From positions 1-57,620 of IMG/VR virus record IMGVR_UViG_3300028024_000011: a stretch of DNA of 57,620 nucleotides, one strand, 5' to 3'. Shown piece by piece: positions 29,956 through 38,510 of this stretch (its first letter is position 1; each line of letters starts with the position of its first letter). This DNA comes from a virus. The translations under genes and the position numbers were made by a program. The notes under the pieces were generated by a model. The model searched no databases. It saw nothing but the letters and a program-made list of their open reading frames with translations, and was not told where the DNA came from.

Positions 29956-31566
29956 CTACACGCCGGTATCGTCTTGTGTGGCGTCTAGCAAGCCTTCGAG
30001 GCCGGTGCCGGCTGCCGCGTCGTCCCACAACTTCGATGCATCCGGCAGATCCGGCAAACCAACATCCGCCAACAGGTCTAGATCGCTGTCGGTCAGCGCG
30101 AGCGGGTCGCCTAGATCGGCCGCCGTGATCGTAGCCGCAGTCTTACCGTTGCCGTTCGTGTGGCCGTTCTGAGCGGCCCCGAGCGCGCCCAGGTACCGAA
30201 CTAAGGCCAGACGCCTCGCGGCCGTCTGTTGGCCCGCCGGTGGTGTCTGGGGGGCATCGGTAGGCGCGGCAGACGGCGCCGGTAGCGCCAGCGCCTCCGG
30301 TGTGGTCAGCGTGACAATGTTCGGGATGGCGCGGACGTCGCCCTCTGTGCCCGGCAACGGATCTGCACCGGTTGCTATAAGCGCCTGATTGAGCGTCCAG
30401 ATACCGGCCAGCCAGTTGCCGCGCGCCCGTGCATGCTGCTTGTCATGGTCGGGCTGTAGTACCCGGACCTTGCTGTAGTCGTGAGCTACCTGTGTGGTAG
30501 CTTCGTCGTCAAAGTCCGGGAGCAATTGCAGGTTGATATCGTCGTCAAACATTTCGTGATCGGGCATGATGTAGCCCTCATAGCTCGCCTCGCGCGCCTC
30601 GCTGACGTTGTTATAGATACTGCGATCGAGGCCGGCGCCCAGTCCGACCATCACCGCCGAAATGCCGAGTGCGGCTGTGATGCGTTCCTCGGGAAATCGG
30701 CGGATGCCCTTCAGATCCATATCCTTGGGTGACCAGGACACGACTTTGACGTCTGTAGGCCCGGTCATGACCATAGGACGGCCGCGGTTGTCGCCGGTGT
30801 AGTTCGCCGTGAATTTGTCGGCTATGCCGCTCAGTTCCTCGTCCGATGCGTCGGTTTCCTCTTTCGGGCTAATCACGACGCCGGGCACACCTAGATTTGC
30901 CATGAGCGCGGCTGTCATCGCGGCGGCCTCTTCGTCTGTGAAGATTTCGCGCAAGAGCGCCCGTAGGTCGTTACGGCCGAGCCGGATGTTTCGCGGATCG
31001 AATCCGCGGCGGAAGTGGACGACGTCAGACGGATCGTAGTACGTCGGTTCACCTTGCCCCGGCGAATAGATGTAGCGGCTGATGTAGACCGTATCGTCGT
31101 CTACCGGCCAGTCCGGTTGCATCATCCACGACGGCGCCCACCACAGTTCTTGCACCCGGCCTCGCGCTACACCGGTACTGCTGTTGCGGACTTTGATCCA
31201 ATACGAGTTACCGGTCAGCATCCGATCAGCAACGGTCGCCATGATCAACTGTCGGCCCGAGTAGAACGGATTGGGCCGCCGTAGCTTGACCGCGAGCGGA
31301 TGGGTATCAGATCGCTTCCATTCCCCCGATGCTGTGTCGAGCTTCAGCACGACGATAGGCGCCTCGGGCCACGTTCGTTCTATCCAGTTGCGACACGCGA
31401 TCACGATCGAGCTTGACGTACCATCGCCTACGCGTCGGCGCATTAGTTCGACGGATACGCCGCTCGCCCAACTCAGTCCCCAACGATTGGAACGCGGGAA
31501 ACGAATGCTGCCCACACGCTCGGCAACGGCCTTGACCGCGCCAGTGATAGCCGACCAGATACCCAC
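29956..31566 (-). CDS. Portal protein, HK97/SPP1-like, 536 aa
   Basis: Typical portal features: IVIACRNWIERTWPEAPIVV, LRRPNPFYSGRQLIMATVAD with a following GNSYWIKVRN, DVVHFRRGFDPRNIR, GAGLDRSIYNNVSEAREA, IMPDHEMFDDDINLQLLP. GTG 31566 follows GGAGGG. The C-terminal 120 residues are Ala/Pro-rich and acidic. It forms the dodecameric DNA channel. Confidence 0.95.
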   Translation of the reverse strand: MGIWSAITGAVKAVAERVGSIRFPRSNRWGLSWASGVSVELMRRRVGDGTSSSIVIACRNWIERTWPEAPIVVLKLDTASGEWKRSDTHPLAVKLRRPNPFYSGRQLIMATVADRMLTGNSYWIKVRNSSTGVARGRVQELWWAPSWMMQPDWPVDDDTVYISRYIYSPGQGEPTYYDPSDVVHFRRGFDPRNIRLGRNDLRALLREIFTDEEAAAMTAALMANLGVPGVVISPKEETDASDEELSGIADKFTANYTGDNRGRPMVMTGPTDVKVVSWSPKDMDLKGIRRFPEERITAALGISAVMVGLGAGLDRSIYNNVSEAREASYEGYIMPDHEMFDDDINLQLLPDFDDEATTQVAHDYSKVRVLQPDHDKQHARARGNWLAGIWTLNQALIATGADPLPGTEGDVRAIPNIVTLTTPEALALPAPSAAPTDAPQTPPAGQQTAARRLALVRYLGALGAAQNGHTNGNGKTAATITAADLGDPLALTDSDLDLLADVGLPDLPDASKLWDDAAAGTGLEGLLDATQDDTGV

Positions 31567-31569
31567 GGC

Positions 31570-31782
31570 TTAGCCCTCCGATCGGTCAAGGATACCATGT
31601 AGCCTTGCGTAGCAATTCCAGCACAGCAATAGGTCGCGACTCGGGCCGTGCAATCGCTGACGCTCGCCGCACAGTGTGACACAGCCATCGCAGATCAGAC
31701 GTCACGTGAGTAGCCGCGCGATCGCCCGCGCGATCCATAGCAGCACGGCGCCGGCGTGGCCGTGGTACAGGAACAATGTCAT
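31570..31782 (-). pseudogene. Small membrane/zinc-ribbon frame interrupted by one in-frame TGA
   Basis: From an ATG inside junction palindrome copy 7 the frame reads MTLFLYHGHAGAVLLWIARA, then IARLLT, a 26-residue hydrophobic segment, then TGA (31704-31702). The same frame goes on for 43 codons as RLICDGCVTLCGERQRLHGP ... LLLCWNCYARLHG, a clear four-cysteine ribbon, ending at TAA 31572-31570 just before the portal. The second part has no ATG/GTG/TTG start of its own. It is a decayed gene, a readthrough gene (context TGA C), or a CTG-started small protein. Confidence 0.5.
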
Positions 31783-31796
31783 CCTGAGATGACATT
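31775..31796. repeat. Junction palindrome, copy 7
   Basis: 9-bp arms, loop CTGA, directly after the stop (31797) of the 73-residue gene. Confidence 0.9.
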
Positions 31797-32018
31797 TCAT
31801 GCTGTTGGCCATGTTTCTGGCTTCCCTTCCACTCTGATGCTGATAGCGTCGGCGCATGGGATCGGCTCACACCATCGGCACAGGTAGCCGTGCATGCGCT
31901 GGCTATACAGGACGTCCCCGCTCGGTGTCCTGACGTAACCCTCGTCTACCCACGACACACGCCGCCGGTCGTGCCGGCCGAGCTTGCACGTCGTTGCCGC
32001 GCGTAGCTGTTTGATCAT
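31797..32018 (-). CDS. Small Cys-containing protein after the large terminase, 73 aa
   Basis: ATG 32018 overlaps the terminase stop (ATGA) and has GGGGGGC. MIKQLRAATTCKLGRHDRRR... and LCRWCEPIPCADA give four Cys for a possible zinc site. Its position suggests a packaging or head role. Confidence 0.7.
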   Translation of the reverse strand: MIKQLRAATTCKLGRHDRRRVSWVDEGYVRTPSGDVLYSQRMHGYLCRWCEPIPCADAISIRVEGKPETWPTA

Positions 32019-33457
32019 ACGGCCCCCCATCGTCGTTTTCGTTTGCCGTGCTTGTGCGCCCAGTATGTGACAGCCGCGGCCATAAACGAGTCCGGCGGAT
32101 GGCCCTCTCTGTTCCATAGATCCTTTTGAGTGCAGTATTTGTGCTCGCCATACGCGTGCTCAATGTACGGCGCCTCGATCTCTTCGTTTTCAACTGCCGC
32201 TATGTACTCGTTGATCATGTCGGACCGTCCGCGCCCGACCATGACTTTGTCTTCTACCGCTGACTCCAGCATGTCGGACACAACACCGCCGAGCCCGGTG
32301 GCATCATGCGCCGACTTGCCGGGGTATCGCTCGTTGCGATCGTCCAGAAGTTTGACCATCTGTGGCCACGGGCGCCGGCCGTCGCGCTGATAGGCTACGA
32401 ACCGCATAGGTTTGACGTCAGTACGTAGTGTCCAGACCACCGTGTAGTCCGTCGTCTTAGCCCAGTCCGCGCCATTGGCGTAGGTAGCACCACGGACCGG
32501 CGGCTCGATTTCGATGTACTCGCGCAGCCGGCCAGCGTACTGCCCGAGATCCCGGCGGAACATCGTCTCAACGGCTGTGGTCTGAATGGCTCGTGATTCG
32601 CTGGACGGTTCCTGTAGTTCGTACTCGGTGTCCCACATCACGGCGGTTACCTCGCCGCGCTTGCGGTCTACCTCGCTGTCTTCGAGCCATCCGCCATTTG
32701 ATTGCAAGCACTCTCTATAGCACCATTCGTACGTAGGCCAGCCCTTATCGCTGGCTCGCTTCAGCATCGTGGACATGGAACCGTCCGGGTATTGATGCGT
32801 GCTCGACATTACGGTCTGGGCTCGGATGCCACCGGACGCCATCGTCTGGCCCATCGCCGCGTCGATGATCCCCTGCCTGATCTCGTCTACTTCGTCCATC
32901 CGTAGCCGGTGCGGATGTGGCCCGCGTGCTGATCGTGTCGACGCTAGCAAGGCAATCGTTTTAGATCCGCTGATCAATTCTGTTTCGTACGTCGTTCGAT
33001 CTTTCTTGAGTAAGTCGATAGGTGCGTTTTGATATGCCCAGAATTTATCTTGTGCTTCGTGGACGCGCGCCGACTGCTGGCCCGAGCCACCCAGGATCGT
33101 CACGTTCGCGCCCAGTAGGATCGCCTCGATGTGCGCCAGCAACGCTAGCAGCGTCGTCTTACCGGCGAGACCGCGCGAGCCCTTCCAGATCGCCATTGAG
33201 CTTCGGGCAAAGAACGCGTCTGCGAACGCTTCCAACGGTGCGCGGTGGTTCGGGCAGATCCGCCGAGCCGGGATCACGAAGCCCGTCAACTCGCGTACTG
33301 TCTCGGCTAACTCTGCATCGGTGCCGATGTCATAGACCGGGAGCGGCTGAGACGATTGCTCGCCCTTCAGCCGCTCCGATTCGTTCTCTTCCACGGCCTG
33401 ACCAGCCACTACCCATAGCGCGCTGATCAGACCGTCGTCCATGTATCGTGTCGGCAC
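32015..33457 (-). CDS. Terminase large subunit, 480 aa
   Basis: ATPase part: Walker A GSRGLAGKT (93-101), Walker B-like LRMDEVDEI (about 185-193). Nuclease part: conserved acids in GADWAKTTDYT, SAHDATGLGG and PPDSFMAA. It cuts and pumps concatemeric DNA into the prohead. The GTG start lies three bases after the previous stop. Circular permutation inferred from the window ends would agree with a headful mechanism, though the subfamily cannot be fixed by eye. Confidence 0.92.
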   Translation of the reverse strand: MPTRYMDDGLISALWVVAGQAVEENESERLKGEQSSQPLPVYDIGTDAELAETVRELTGFVIPARRICPNHRAPLEAFADAFFARSSMAIWKGSRGLAGKTTLLALLAHIEAILLGANVTILGGSGQQSARVHEAQDKFWAYQNAPIDLLKKDRTTYETELISGSKTIALLASTRSARGPHPHRLRMDEVDEIRQGIIDAAMGQTMASGGIRAQTVMSSTHQYPDGSMSTMLKRASDKGWPTYEWCYRECLQSNGGWLEDSEVDRKRGEVTAVMWDTEYELQEPSSESRAIQTTAVETMFRRDLGQYAGRLREYIEIEPPVRGATYANGADWAKTTDYTVVWTLRTDVKPMRFVAYQRDGRRPWPQMVKLLDDRNERYPGKSAHDATGLGGVVSDMLESAVEDKVMVGRGRSDMINEYIAAVENEEIEAPYIEHAYGEHKYCTQKDLWNREGHPPDSFMAAAVTYWAHKHGKRKRRWGAV

Positions 33458-33459
33458 GG

Positions 33460-33747
33460 CTAGTCGTCCTGTGATTCCTTCCGCGCCTCATGGTTCACGT
33501 ACTCGCGCTGATCGGTCATGTACCAGTCTGACGTATTGTCCTTGCCCTTGACGACTTCGTAGCCGACCATCGGTGCTACCGATCGCGCCAGCGCCAACGC
33601 TGTGTCCGGACTGATCTCTTCCCTGATCAGTGCTTTGTACACGCGGGCGATGGCGTGCGCGATTTCCTCCGGCGTCTCGAATTCCTCGTCATCGTCGTCA
33701 CCCACGATCTGAATGTGCCCGTTCGCGTTCTCATCCATCGTCGTCAT
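33460..33747 (-). CDS. Hypothetical protein between terminase subunits, 95 aa
   Basis: It begins MTTMDENANGHIQIVGDDDD..., then FETPEEIAHAIARVYKALI, EISPDTALALARSVAPMVG: acidic N-terminus and a two-helix domain. Small helical proteins of this type often sit before the large terminase. The start among several in-frame ATGs (33747, 33738) is uncertain; it overlaps the small terminase gene. Confidence 0.75.
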   Translation of the reverse strand: MTTMDENANGHIQIVGDDDDEEFETPEEIAHAIARVYKALIREEISPDTALALARSVAPMVGYEVVKGKDNTSDWYMTDQREYVNHEARKESQDD

Positions 33748-34171
33748 CACTCCCATCGTGTCGTCGTGGCAGTATCCGCTCGTAGGAATCGGCCGGCGCG
33801 TCGTAGGTGTCACCGGTCGGTCCCATTGCCTCGCGCAGTTCGCGTGCTCGTTTGATCAGTACGCCGGCCGGGAGCCCGGTCATGGCGGATAGCCTCGCGG
33901 CCAAATCCGTAACGTCAAGCTCGACAGGTTGGACCGGGTTGCCCTCGCTGTACTTCGTGAGCCAGTCAATGGCCCGGATCGAATCCCGGTCCTCGCCGTG
34001 CAGGGCTATACGCATCATGCGCCCGACGATCTGCTGAGCTTTCGTGACGGTCACGCCGCGAGCACGGACCGTCTTCTTTAGCTCGGCTTTGATCGCGTCG
34101 GACACAAGCCGCGTTTTGGGCCGGCCGGCCGGGTTGCCAGACTCGCCGGGTGCCCACTTGTGGCCCGGCAT
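33731..34171 (-). CDS. Terminase small subunit-like protein (DUF5681), 146 aa, with RILPRR tail
   Basis: MPGHKWAPGESGNPAGRPKT is the DUF5681 signature (GESGNPAGRP) seen in small terminase-like DNA-binding proteins. A helical middle (AQQIVGRMMRIALHGED) fits oligomerisation. The C-terminus carries SYERILPRRHDG before an acidic end. ATG 34171 lies just after the previous stop; ATG 34195 is an alternative that overlaps the Nudix gene. Confidence 0.8.
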   Translation of the reverse strand: MPGHKWAPGESGNPAGRPKTRLVSDAIKAELKKTVRARGVTVTKAQQIVGRMMRIALHGEDRDSIRAIDWLTKYSEGNPVQPVELDVTDLAARLSAMTGLPAGVLIKRARELREAMGPTGDTYDAPADSYERILPRRHDGSDDDDG

Positions 34172-34172
34172 G

Positions 34173-35006
34173 CTAGCTGTCTGTTCCCACGGCATCGGCC
34201 AGTACGTTGCCGTTCACATCGTGGCAGCGTTCGGCGTGACCATTTGGGTACGTACAGCGTGACGCCACCTGACACGGTCCTACGGCCGCGCGGATGGCCA
34301 GTGTGTCTCTGTAATCGTACTGCGCCTGAGTGGACAGTCTGTCCATGATTGTCCACTCGTGATAGATGGCTCGGGCGATCAGTGCCGTAGACTCCGATTC
34401 GCTGTGCATCACCTCAGCGAGCGGCCGTAGCTGTATCTGCGCGGCTGTGCGCTGTTTCGGCTGGCCTTCGTATGCCATGATCAGGAACGGATGCACGCGC
34501 CACGCCGGGTCGTCCTGGTGACCATCGGCGTATATGGGCGGATGTGGCACCCGGAAGTGATTACGGACGATGATGCCCAGTTCCTCGCGGGCTTCCCGAC
34601 GCATGCACATTTCAGCGTCTTCGCCGGGCTCGATCTTGCCGCCGATGAACACCCACCGGTACGGCGCGCTGGCGCCGTATTTGAGTGCTCCCGGTGGGCC
34701 ACTGTGGTTGCGCCATTCCATCAGCACGTACGGCTCAGTGATTGATAGCGCGGCCCGTTCTACCTGCAACAGTGTCGGGCCGTTCACGAGGATAGTGAAC
34801 ACGGCTGCGCCTTGCTCCGGCGAGATCAACCGGCGCGGACTGATCATCCGCAACCGTGTCACCGCGGAGTCTACGCGCTCGGCTGTCTCTGGTAAAAGCA
34901 GTTTCCGGACTCGTTCAAGCCCGAGATACATCACGACATCGTCAAGTGCTTGTGATGAGTCCCGGTACGCCTTCAGTAGGTCGCCGTCTACCCACTCGGC
35001 TGTCAT
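34173..35006 (-). CDS. Nudix hydrolase with C-terminal Cys/His tail, 277 aa
   Basis: The Nudix box is intact: GGKIEPGEDAEMCMRREA then REELGI (residues 122-145). The substrate is unknown; phage Nudix enzymes act on (d)NTPs, ADP-ribose or capped RNA. The C-terminal 25 residues (PCQVASRCTYPNGHAERC) match the tail of the preceding gene product. An N-terminal helical domain (1-65) is unassigned. ATGA overlap; SD AGGGGGC. Confidence 0.9.
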   Translation of the reverse strand: MTAEWVDGDLLKAYRDSSQALDDVVMYLGLERVRKLLLPETAERVDSAVTRLRMISPRRLISPEQGAAVFTILVNGPTLLQVERAALSITEPYVLMEWRNHSGPPGALKYGASAPYRWVFIGGKIEPGEDAEMCMRREAREELGIIVRNHFRVPHPPIYADGHQDDPAWRVHPFLIMAYEGQPKQRTAAQIQLRPLAEVMHSESESTALIARAIYHEWTIMDRLSTQAQYDYRDTLAIRAAVGPCQVASRCTYPNGHAERCHDVNGNVLADAVGTDS

Positions 35007-35413
35007 AGTGTCTGCCCCCTGAAATCGATGCAGTGACCGCTGTGGCCGTCGCCCATGATGCACGATGCGTTGACGCGGCACGGTAGGCGCGTTTTGATCT
35101 GCTCGGCAGCCTCGAAGACGGGCGCGTACTCGGCCGCCACGTCGGCCGCGATCGTCTCCGTTTGCGCCATCATCACCCGATAGACGCCGGCGGCCCGGTG
35201 GATGCGATCCCAGACCCGCTGTGGCACTCCGTTCGCGGCCATTGGGATGCCCATCCCGTCAAGCTCGGCCAGCGCTTCGGCGCACTCGCGTAGCGTGCTG
35301 ATCGCGCGCTCCGGGTTGTCCCAATGGTCATCACACGCCGGGATCGCGGTTAGACCATTCGTTGTCTCGCGCCCATCGATCGGGCACACGCTCGTCTGCT
35401 GTAATCCTTGCAT
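35003..35413 (-). CDS. Hypothetical protein sharing a Cys/His tail with the Nudix protein, 136 aa
   Basis: The N-terminus has SVCPIDGRETTN and PACDDHWD, the middle is helical (ALAELDGMGIPMAANGVPQ), and the C-terminus PCRVNASCIMGDGHSGHC repeats the C-x5-C...GH...C pattern of the next gene. SD CAGGGGGACAG before ATG 35413. Part of it overlaps the frame at 35331-35510. Confidence 0.75.
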   Translation of the reverse strand: MQGLQQTSVCPIDGRETTNGLTAIPACDDHWDNPERAISTLRECAEALAELDGMGIPMAANGVPQRVWDRIHRAAGVYRVMMAQTETIAADVAAEYAPVFEAAEQIKTRLPCRVNASCIMGDGHSGHCIDFRGQTL

Positions 35414-35510
35414 AGGTTCTGTCCCCCTGAATATATCCGCAACACGAGCACGTGTCTGGCTCGTATTCGCCTACCAGATTGCAGCCGCATACCTCGCACT
35501 CACGAGCCAC
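35331..35510 (-). CDS. Possible small zinc-ribbon protein, 59 aa, overlapping its neighbour
   Basis: From GTG 35510 the frame reads VARECEVCGCNLVGEYEPDT, then CSCCGYIQG: two knuckles with ribbon spacing, hard to obtain by chance. It overlaps the gene starting at 35413 by 83 bases, unusual here, and its C-terminal half is out of frame with that better supported gene. It may be real only as an overlapping gene. Confidence 0.5.
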   Translation of the reverse strand: MARECEVCGCNLVGEYEPDTCSCCGYIQGDRTYARITADERVPDRWARDNEWSNRDPGV

Positions 35511-36102
35511 AGCCGGCCGCTTCGTGAACGAGCATCTTCTGACGCGTCTTGAAGCCCTTACGGCACTGCTCGCACCTGTAGTTAGCCGGTGTCTCGGCAT
35601 CGCCTCTGACTGAGGTACGCGCCACGCCGGGCATGTTCAGGCGCGCGGCCTGATCGGCATGCCAAAGACACGTCCCGCACACGTTGTGATAGTTCAGCCA
35701 GCCACCGCACTCGACGCCGTTCCGCTTACGGTGGCAGAAATACTCCGGGTGAAGCTCGTGCAGTCGCTTGCCGTGCTCGCGCTGAAATGCCAGGAATTCG
35801 TCCGTGATCTCGAACGGGTCATTGTGGATCGGTGGCACGTCCAGATGTTGCGTTCCGGTGCTGGTGACGAATGGCCACGTCTTGCCAACGTACTCCGGTG
35901 GGATCGGTGCGCCGGTCCTGGTGAGGTACTTCGGCGTGCCGTCCTTCCATGTACCCTGTGCTCGCGGGCTCGGCGGCTCGGCCGGACGCGAAATGTCATC
36001 CTGAGATGACATTTCGGCCGGCTCGTCTGGCCACTCGTTGAGCCAATCCGGCGAGACATCGTCAGACTGGCGTCGTCGGAACGGCAGGATACGGCCGCTC
36101 AC
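35500..36102 (-). CDS. Zinc-finger protein with RILP N-terminus and an internal copy of the junction repeat, 200 aa
   Basis: GTG 36102 overlaps the previous stop. It starts MSGRILPFRRRQ; residues 30-38 (EMSSQDDIS) are encoded by palindrome copy 8. Two Cys-rich sites follow: FCHRKRNGVECGG...VCGTCLWH and a C2HC finger RCEQCRKGFKTRQKMLVHEA then AGC. HNH-like but without a convincing HNH triad. Probably nucleic-acid binding. Confidence 0.8.
   Translation of the reverse strand: MSGRILPFRRRQSDDVSPDWLNEWPDEPAEMSSQDDISRPAEPPSPRAQGTWKDGTPKYLTRTGAPIPPEYVGKTWPFVTSTGTQHLDVPPIHNDPFEITDEFLAFQREHGKRLHELHPEYFCHRKRNGVECGGWLNYHNVCGTCLWHADQAARLNMPGVARTSVRGDAETPANYRCEQCRKGFKTRQKMLVHEAAGCGS
35989..36016. repeat. 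Junction palindrome, copy 8 (inside coding sequence)
   Basis: 12-bp arms, loop CTGA, in frame within the zinc-finger gene. The only copy far from a gene end, which suggests insertion or gene fusion at this point. Confidence 0.9.
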
Positions 36103-36416
36103 GGGGCCGCCAGCGGCTTCGAGAGCGCTTCAGGTACCGGAACACCCATTACCGCGCAAAACGCCGTAACGACGTCCGTAGGGGCAATGGCGAGCCATAC
36201 AGACGCGAGTGTCCCGCACTCGGCCGCCTGAGCGGTAGCGCCGAGCGTCATGTACACGGACTGACACGCGATCAGACGGCAAAGCGTCTGCACTTGCTGA
36301 GCGTGTGGTATCGCGTCGACTTCGGCCAATGCCGCGCGGGCTCGGGCAGCAAGCTCGCGGTACTCTTCGTCCGTGTGTTTGATCCGGTGTCGACGCGGCA
36401 TGATACGGTCCCGCAT
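36099..36416 (-). CDS. Hypothetical helical protein with RIMPRR N-terminus, 105 aa
   Basis: MRDRIMPRRHRIKHTDEEYR... then a long Ala-rich helical part with several Cys. The motif at residues 4-9 is the shared peptide. Two further helices (VYMTLGATAQAAECG; TDVVTAFCAVMG) suggest a helical bundle. No known family. Confidence 0.75.
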   Translation of the reverse strand: MRDRIMPRRHRIKHTDEEYRELAARARAALAEVDAIPHAQQVQTLCRLIACQSVYMTLGATAQAAECGTLASVWLAIAPTDVVTAFCAVMGVPVPEALSKPLAAP

Positions 36417-36420
36417 CGCG

Positions 36421-36972
36421 CTAGCCGATCACGCCGGGATGGTTGATCCGCGGGTATCCGCAATTCGCGCACTGAGGATAGCCGTCTGACTCGGCCTGAC
36501 TGCCGGGTCCGGCCGGGTCGTATTCCTCGCAGACGCCGCCGTGATCTACGCGGTCACGTTCGCACGTCGCGCACACGCCGTAACCGCCGGCGACGTACTT
36601 GCCACACGCGCCCGTCGATTCAATGGCAACGTCATACGCTGGCGTTGTTCTGGCGCCGTCCGTCCCCACCTGCTCGCCGGGCATGGATGGTTCCACAGCC
36701 GCCGCTGATTCCTGAATGTCTGATCGCACCGTGGACACTGAAACGGTAGAAACATCGTCGCCCCCTGGTTCGGGCAGTCGAGCCAGCCACGCGGCAGCCG
36801 ACTCGCGACACTGCGCACACGACAGCGCGCACTGTACTAGGTGCCGGGCCGCCTGTTCGATCGTCACAAACGGCCCGGCACCGTCTCGCGCGCAAATCGT
36901 CGCCACAGTCACCGGCAGCAACGACTCGACGTCGCCCGGGAAATCGTGCGGAAAATCGTGTTGCGCCATCAT
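36421..36972 (-). CDS. Zinc-ribbon protein, 183 aa
   Basis: ATG 36972 overlaps the previous stop and follows ACAGGGGGAG. The N-terminal part has CALSCAQCRESAA; after a Ser/Glu linker the C-terminus repeats a C-x2-C-x6-H unit (VCATCERDRVDHGG; QCANCGYPRINHPG). Likely a small metal-binding adaptor; no enzyme motif was seen. Confidence 0.75.
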   Translation of the reverse strand: MMAQHDFPHDFPGDVESLLPVTVATICARDGAGPFVTIEQAARHLVQCALSCAQCRESAAAWLARLPEPGGDDVSTVSVSTVRSDIQESAAAVEPSMPGEQVGTDGARTTPAYDVAIESTGACGKYVAGGYGVCATCERDRVDHGGVCEEYDPAGPGSQAESDGYPQCANCGYPRINHPGVIG

Positions 36973-37271
36973 CTCCCCCTGTCTAGCTTGCGGTACTCTT
37001 CCGCGCACTGCGTCGCCACCGATCTAGCATACCGTGTCAGCGCGTAGTCGCGCACGGCGCCGTCTGTGACGCTCAGGAATGCCGCGAGTTTTTGTACCTG
37101 AATGTCAGCGAGCGGCGAGCCCTCGCCGTGCTGCGCCGTGATCTCGTTCAGCCGCGCCCACGCCTCGCACAGCCGGCCCATCTCGACGTTGAGGTAATGG
37201 TGGGCCAGACGTTCATTTTCCGCGCGAGCCATCACGACGTGTTCGATGGGACTCGGTGCGCGCCTATTCAT
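36969..37271 (-). CDS. Hypothetical helical protein, 100 aa
   Basis: ATG 37271 is chosen over TTG 37274. Mostly alpha-helical (IEHVVMARAENERLAHHY; GRLCEAWARLNEITAQH) with a basic tail. It overlaps its neighbours by a few bases, so it is translationally coupled. No family was recognised. Confidence 0.75.
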   Translation of the reverse strand: MNRRAPSPIEHVVMARAENERLAHHYLNVEMGRLCEAWARLNEITAQHGEGSPLADIQVQKLAAFLSVTDGAVRDYALTRYARSVATQCAEEYRKLDRGR

Positions 37272-37911
37272 CAATCGGCACCATCTTCTCGCCGTCCCAT
37301 TTCAGCGTGGCGGGTGGTAGACGGCTGCCCTCGCGCTCGACACGTTCGCGCGCCTTCATCTCACCGCGTCGAGCTACGTCCGGATCTGAGTCGAACCGGT
37401 ACAGAAACGGCGGATCGCATTCGGTCAACATGCGGAACGTAGCGCCGTCGATTCCGCGCGTTAGCGCCTCTGGCACATCGTGTGTCAGTTCCTCGCGCAT
37501 GTCGTCGATGATGTCTGACATCTGTCTCGGGCCGAAGTACAGCCATTGTGTCCCGGTCACACTGAGCACGGCATCCGGGGCATCAGTCGCCGTGAACGTA
37601 TGGTGACGTCCATGCGCGGGCTCATCAGATGCCCCCGGTTGCTCCATAGCGGGCCGTGGTGACATGAAAACCGGCGCATCGGCCAGACAGTAGGGCTCGC
37701 CCGCTTCGGCCGTGTCTTGCCCGTCCGGCGTCGTCACCATCGCGGTAATCAACACCGTGAGAATCTCAACGGACGGATGGATCATGATGCCGCGCTCAGG
37801 ATCAACCCGGATGAGGCCCGGCAGTGCCACGAGTCCACCCGAGTCGCCATCCCAGACCATCACGCCATCATAGTCTGTGCTGACAAATATACCGATGCGC
37901 TTCTGAGTCAT
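37264..37911 (-). CDS. Hypothetical protein, 215 aa
   Basis: CAGGGGGCAGACG precedes ATG 37911. The N-terminal 60 residues form a beta-rich domain (RIGIFVSTDYDGVMVWDGDS); a Pro-rich linker (about 84-100) is encoded by DNA nearly identical over 33 bases to the tape-measure leader; then TGTQWLYFGPRQMSDIIDDM and a charged end. Unknown function. Confidence 0.8.
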   Translation of the reverse strand: MTQKRIGIFVSTDYDGVMVWDGDSGGLVALPGLIRVDPERGIMIHPSVEILTVLITAMVTTPDGQDTAEAGEPYCLADAPVFMSPRPAMEQPGASDEPAHGRHHTFTATDAPDAVLSVTGTQWLYFGPRQMSDIIDDMREELTHDVPEALTRGIDGATFRMLTECDPPFLYRFDSDPDVARRGEMKARERVEREGSRLPPATLKWDGEKMVPIDE

Positions 37912-37924
37912 CGTCTGCCCCCTG

Positions 37925-37948
37925 AAATGTCATCCCAGGATGACATTT
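37925..37948. repeat. Junction palindrome, copy 9 (loop variant CCAG)
   Basis: 10-bp arms (37925-37934, 37939-37948), loop CCAG. It lies between the nuclease stop and the start at 37911. Confidence 0.9.
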
Positions 37949-38510
37949 AGCCCGGCCACGCTCGGCCGGTTGCCTCGAATGCTCGCCGGAACGCTGCCGC
38001 CGGGTCTCTCAAGATGTCGGCCACGGCCTGAGAGTGGCCGGGCCGCCAGACCGTCGAGCGCGTATACCGTACGTCTGCCATCGATTCGGCTATGTCGCGC
38101 TGATCGTCCGTGAGTTTGCCAGACTGTCGCTTTAGCTCGGCCAGAATCATGAACGGGCCGCGCCAGATAATCAAGTCTTGCAGTCCGCGCCGGTTACGGA
38201 TCTGCGTGTACGGGTGCCGGCGGTCGCGCGAGCATACCCACTCGCCACCACAGCGGCAGCGTCGGCGGTTGTTCGTGGCGTCGTCGTGCCACCATCGCCA
38301 GCCGAACATCCGCAATAGCCCGAACACCTGAGATTGCCACGTGGATTCGCTGATCTCGGGTAGGTACTCGTTCATGCCAGACTCAGCCGGCCGCGTGAAC
38401 GGGTCAACGACCCGCGGCAGAATCCGTGTTACGGCTCGCGGTACTTCGGATGACACGGGCTGTGCTCGGCTCGGGCTTCCGTCTGGGCTTGTCCGGGAGT
38501 CGTTGGTCAA
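37947..38510 (-). CDS. VRR-NUC family nuclease with RILPR motif, 187 aa
   Basis: The PD-(D/E)xK core is visible: GLQDLIIWRGPFMILAELKR (Asp112, Glu125, Lys127), then SGKLTDDQ and YTRSTVWRPGH, typical of VRR-NUC nucleases acting on branched DNA. A Cys cluster (RRRCRCGGEWVCSRDRRH, 83-99) is inserted before the core. Residues 28-33 (TRILPR) carry the shared motif. The start is uncertain: TTG 38510 or GTG 38456, overlapping the upstream gene, or ATG 38375 with no overlap but also no motif. Confidence 0.85.
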   Translation of the reverse strand: MTNDSRTSPDGSPSRAQPVSSEVPRAVTRILPRVVDPFTRPAESGMNEYLPEISESTWQSQVFGLLRMFGWRWWHDDATNNRRRCRCGGEWVCSRDRRHPYTQIRNRRGLQDLIIWRGPFMILAELKRQSGKLTDDQRDIAESMADVRYTRSTVWRPGHSQAVADILRDPAAAFRRAFEATGRAWPG

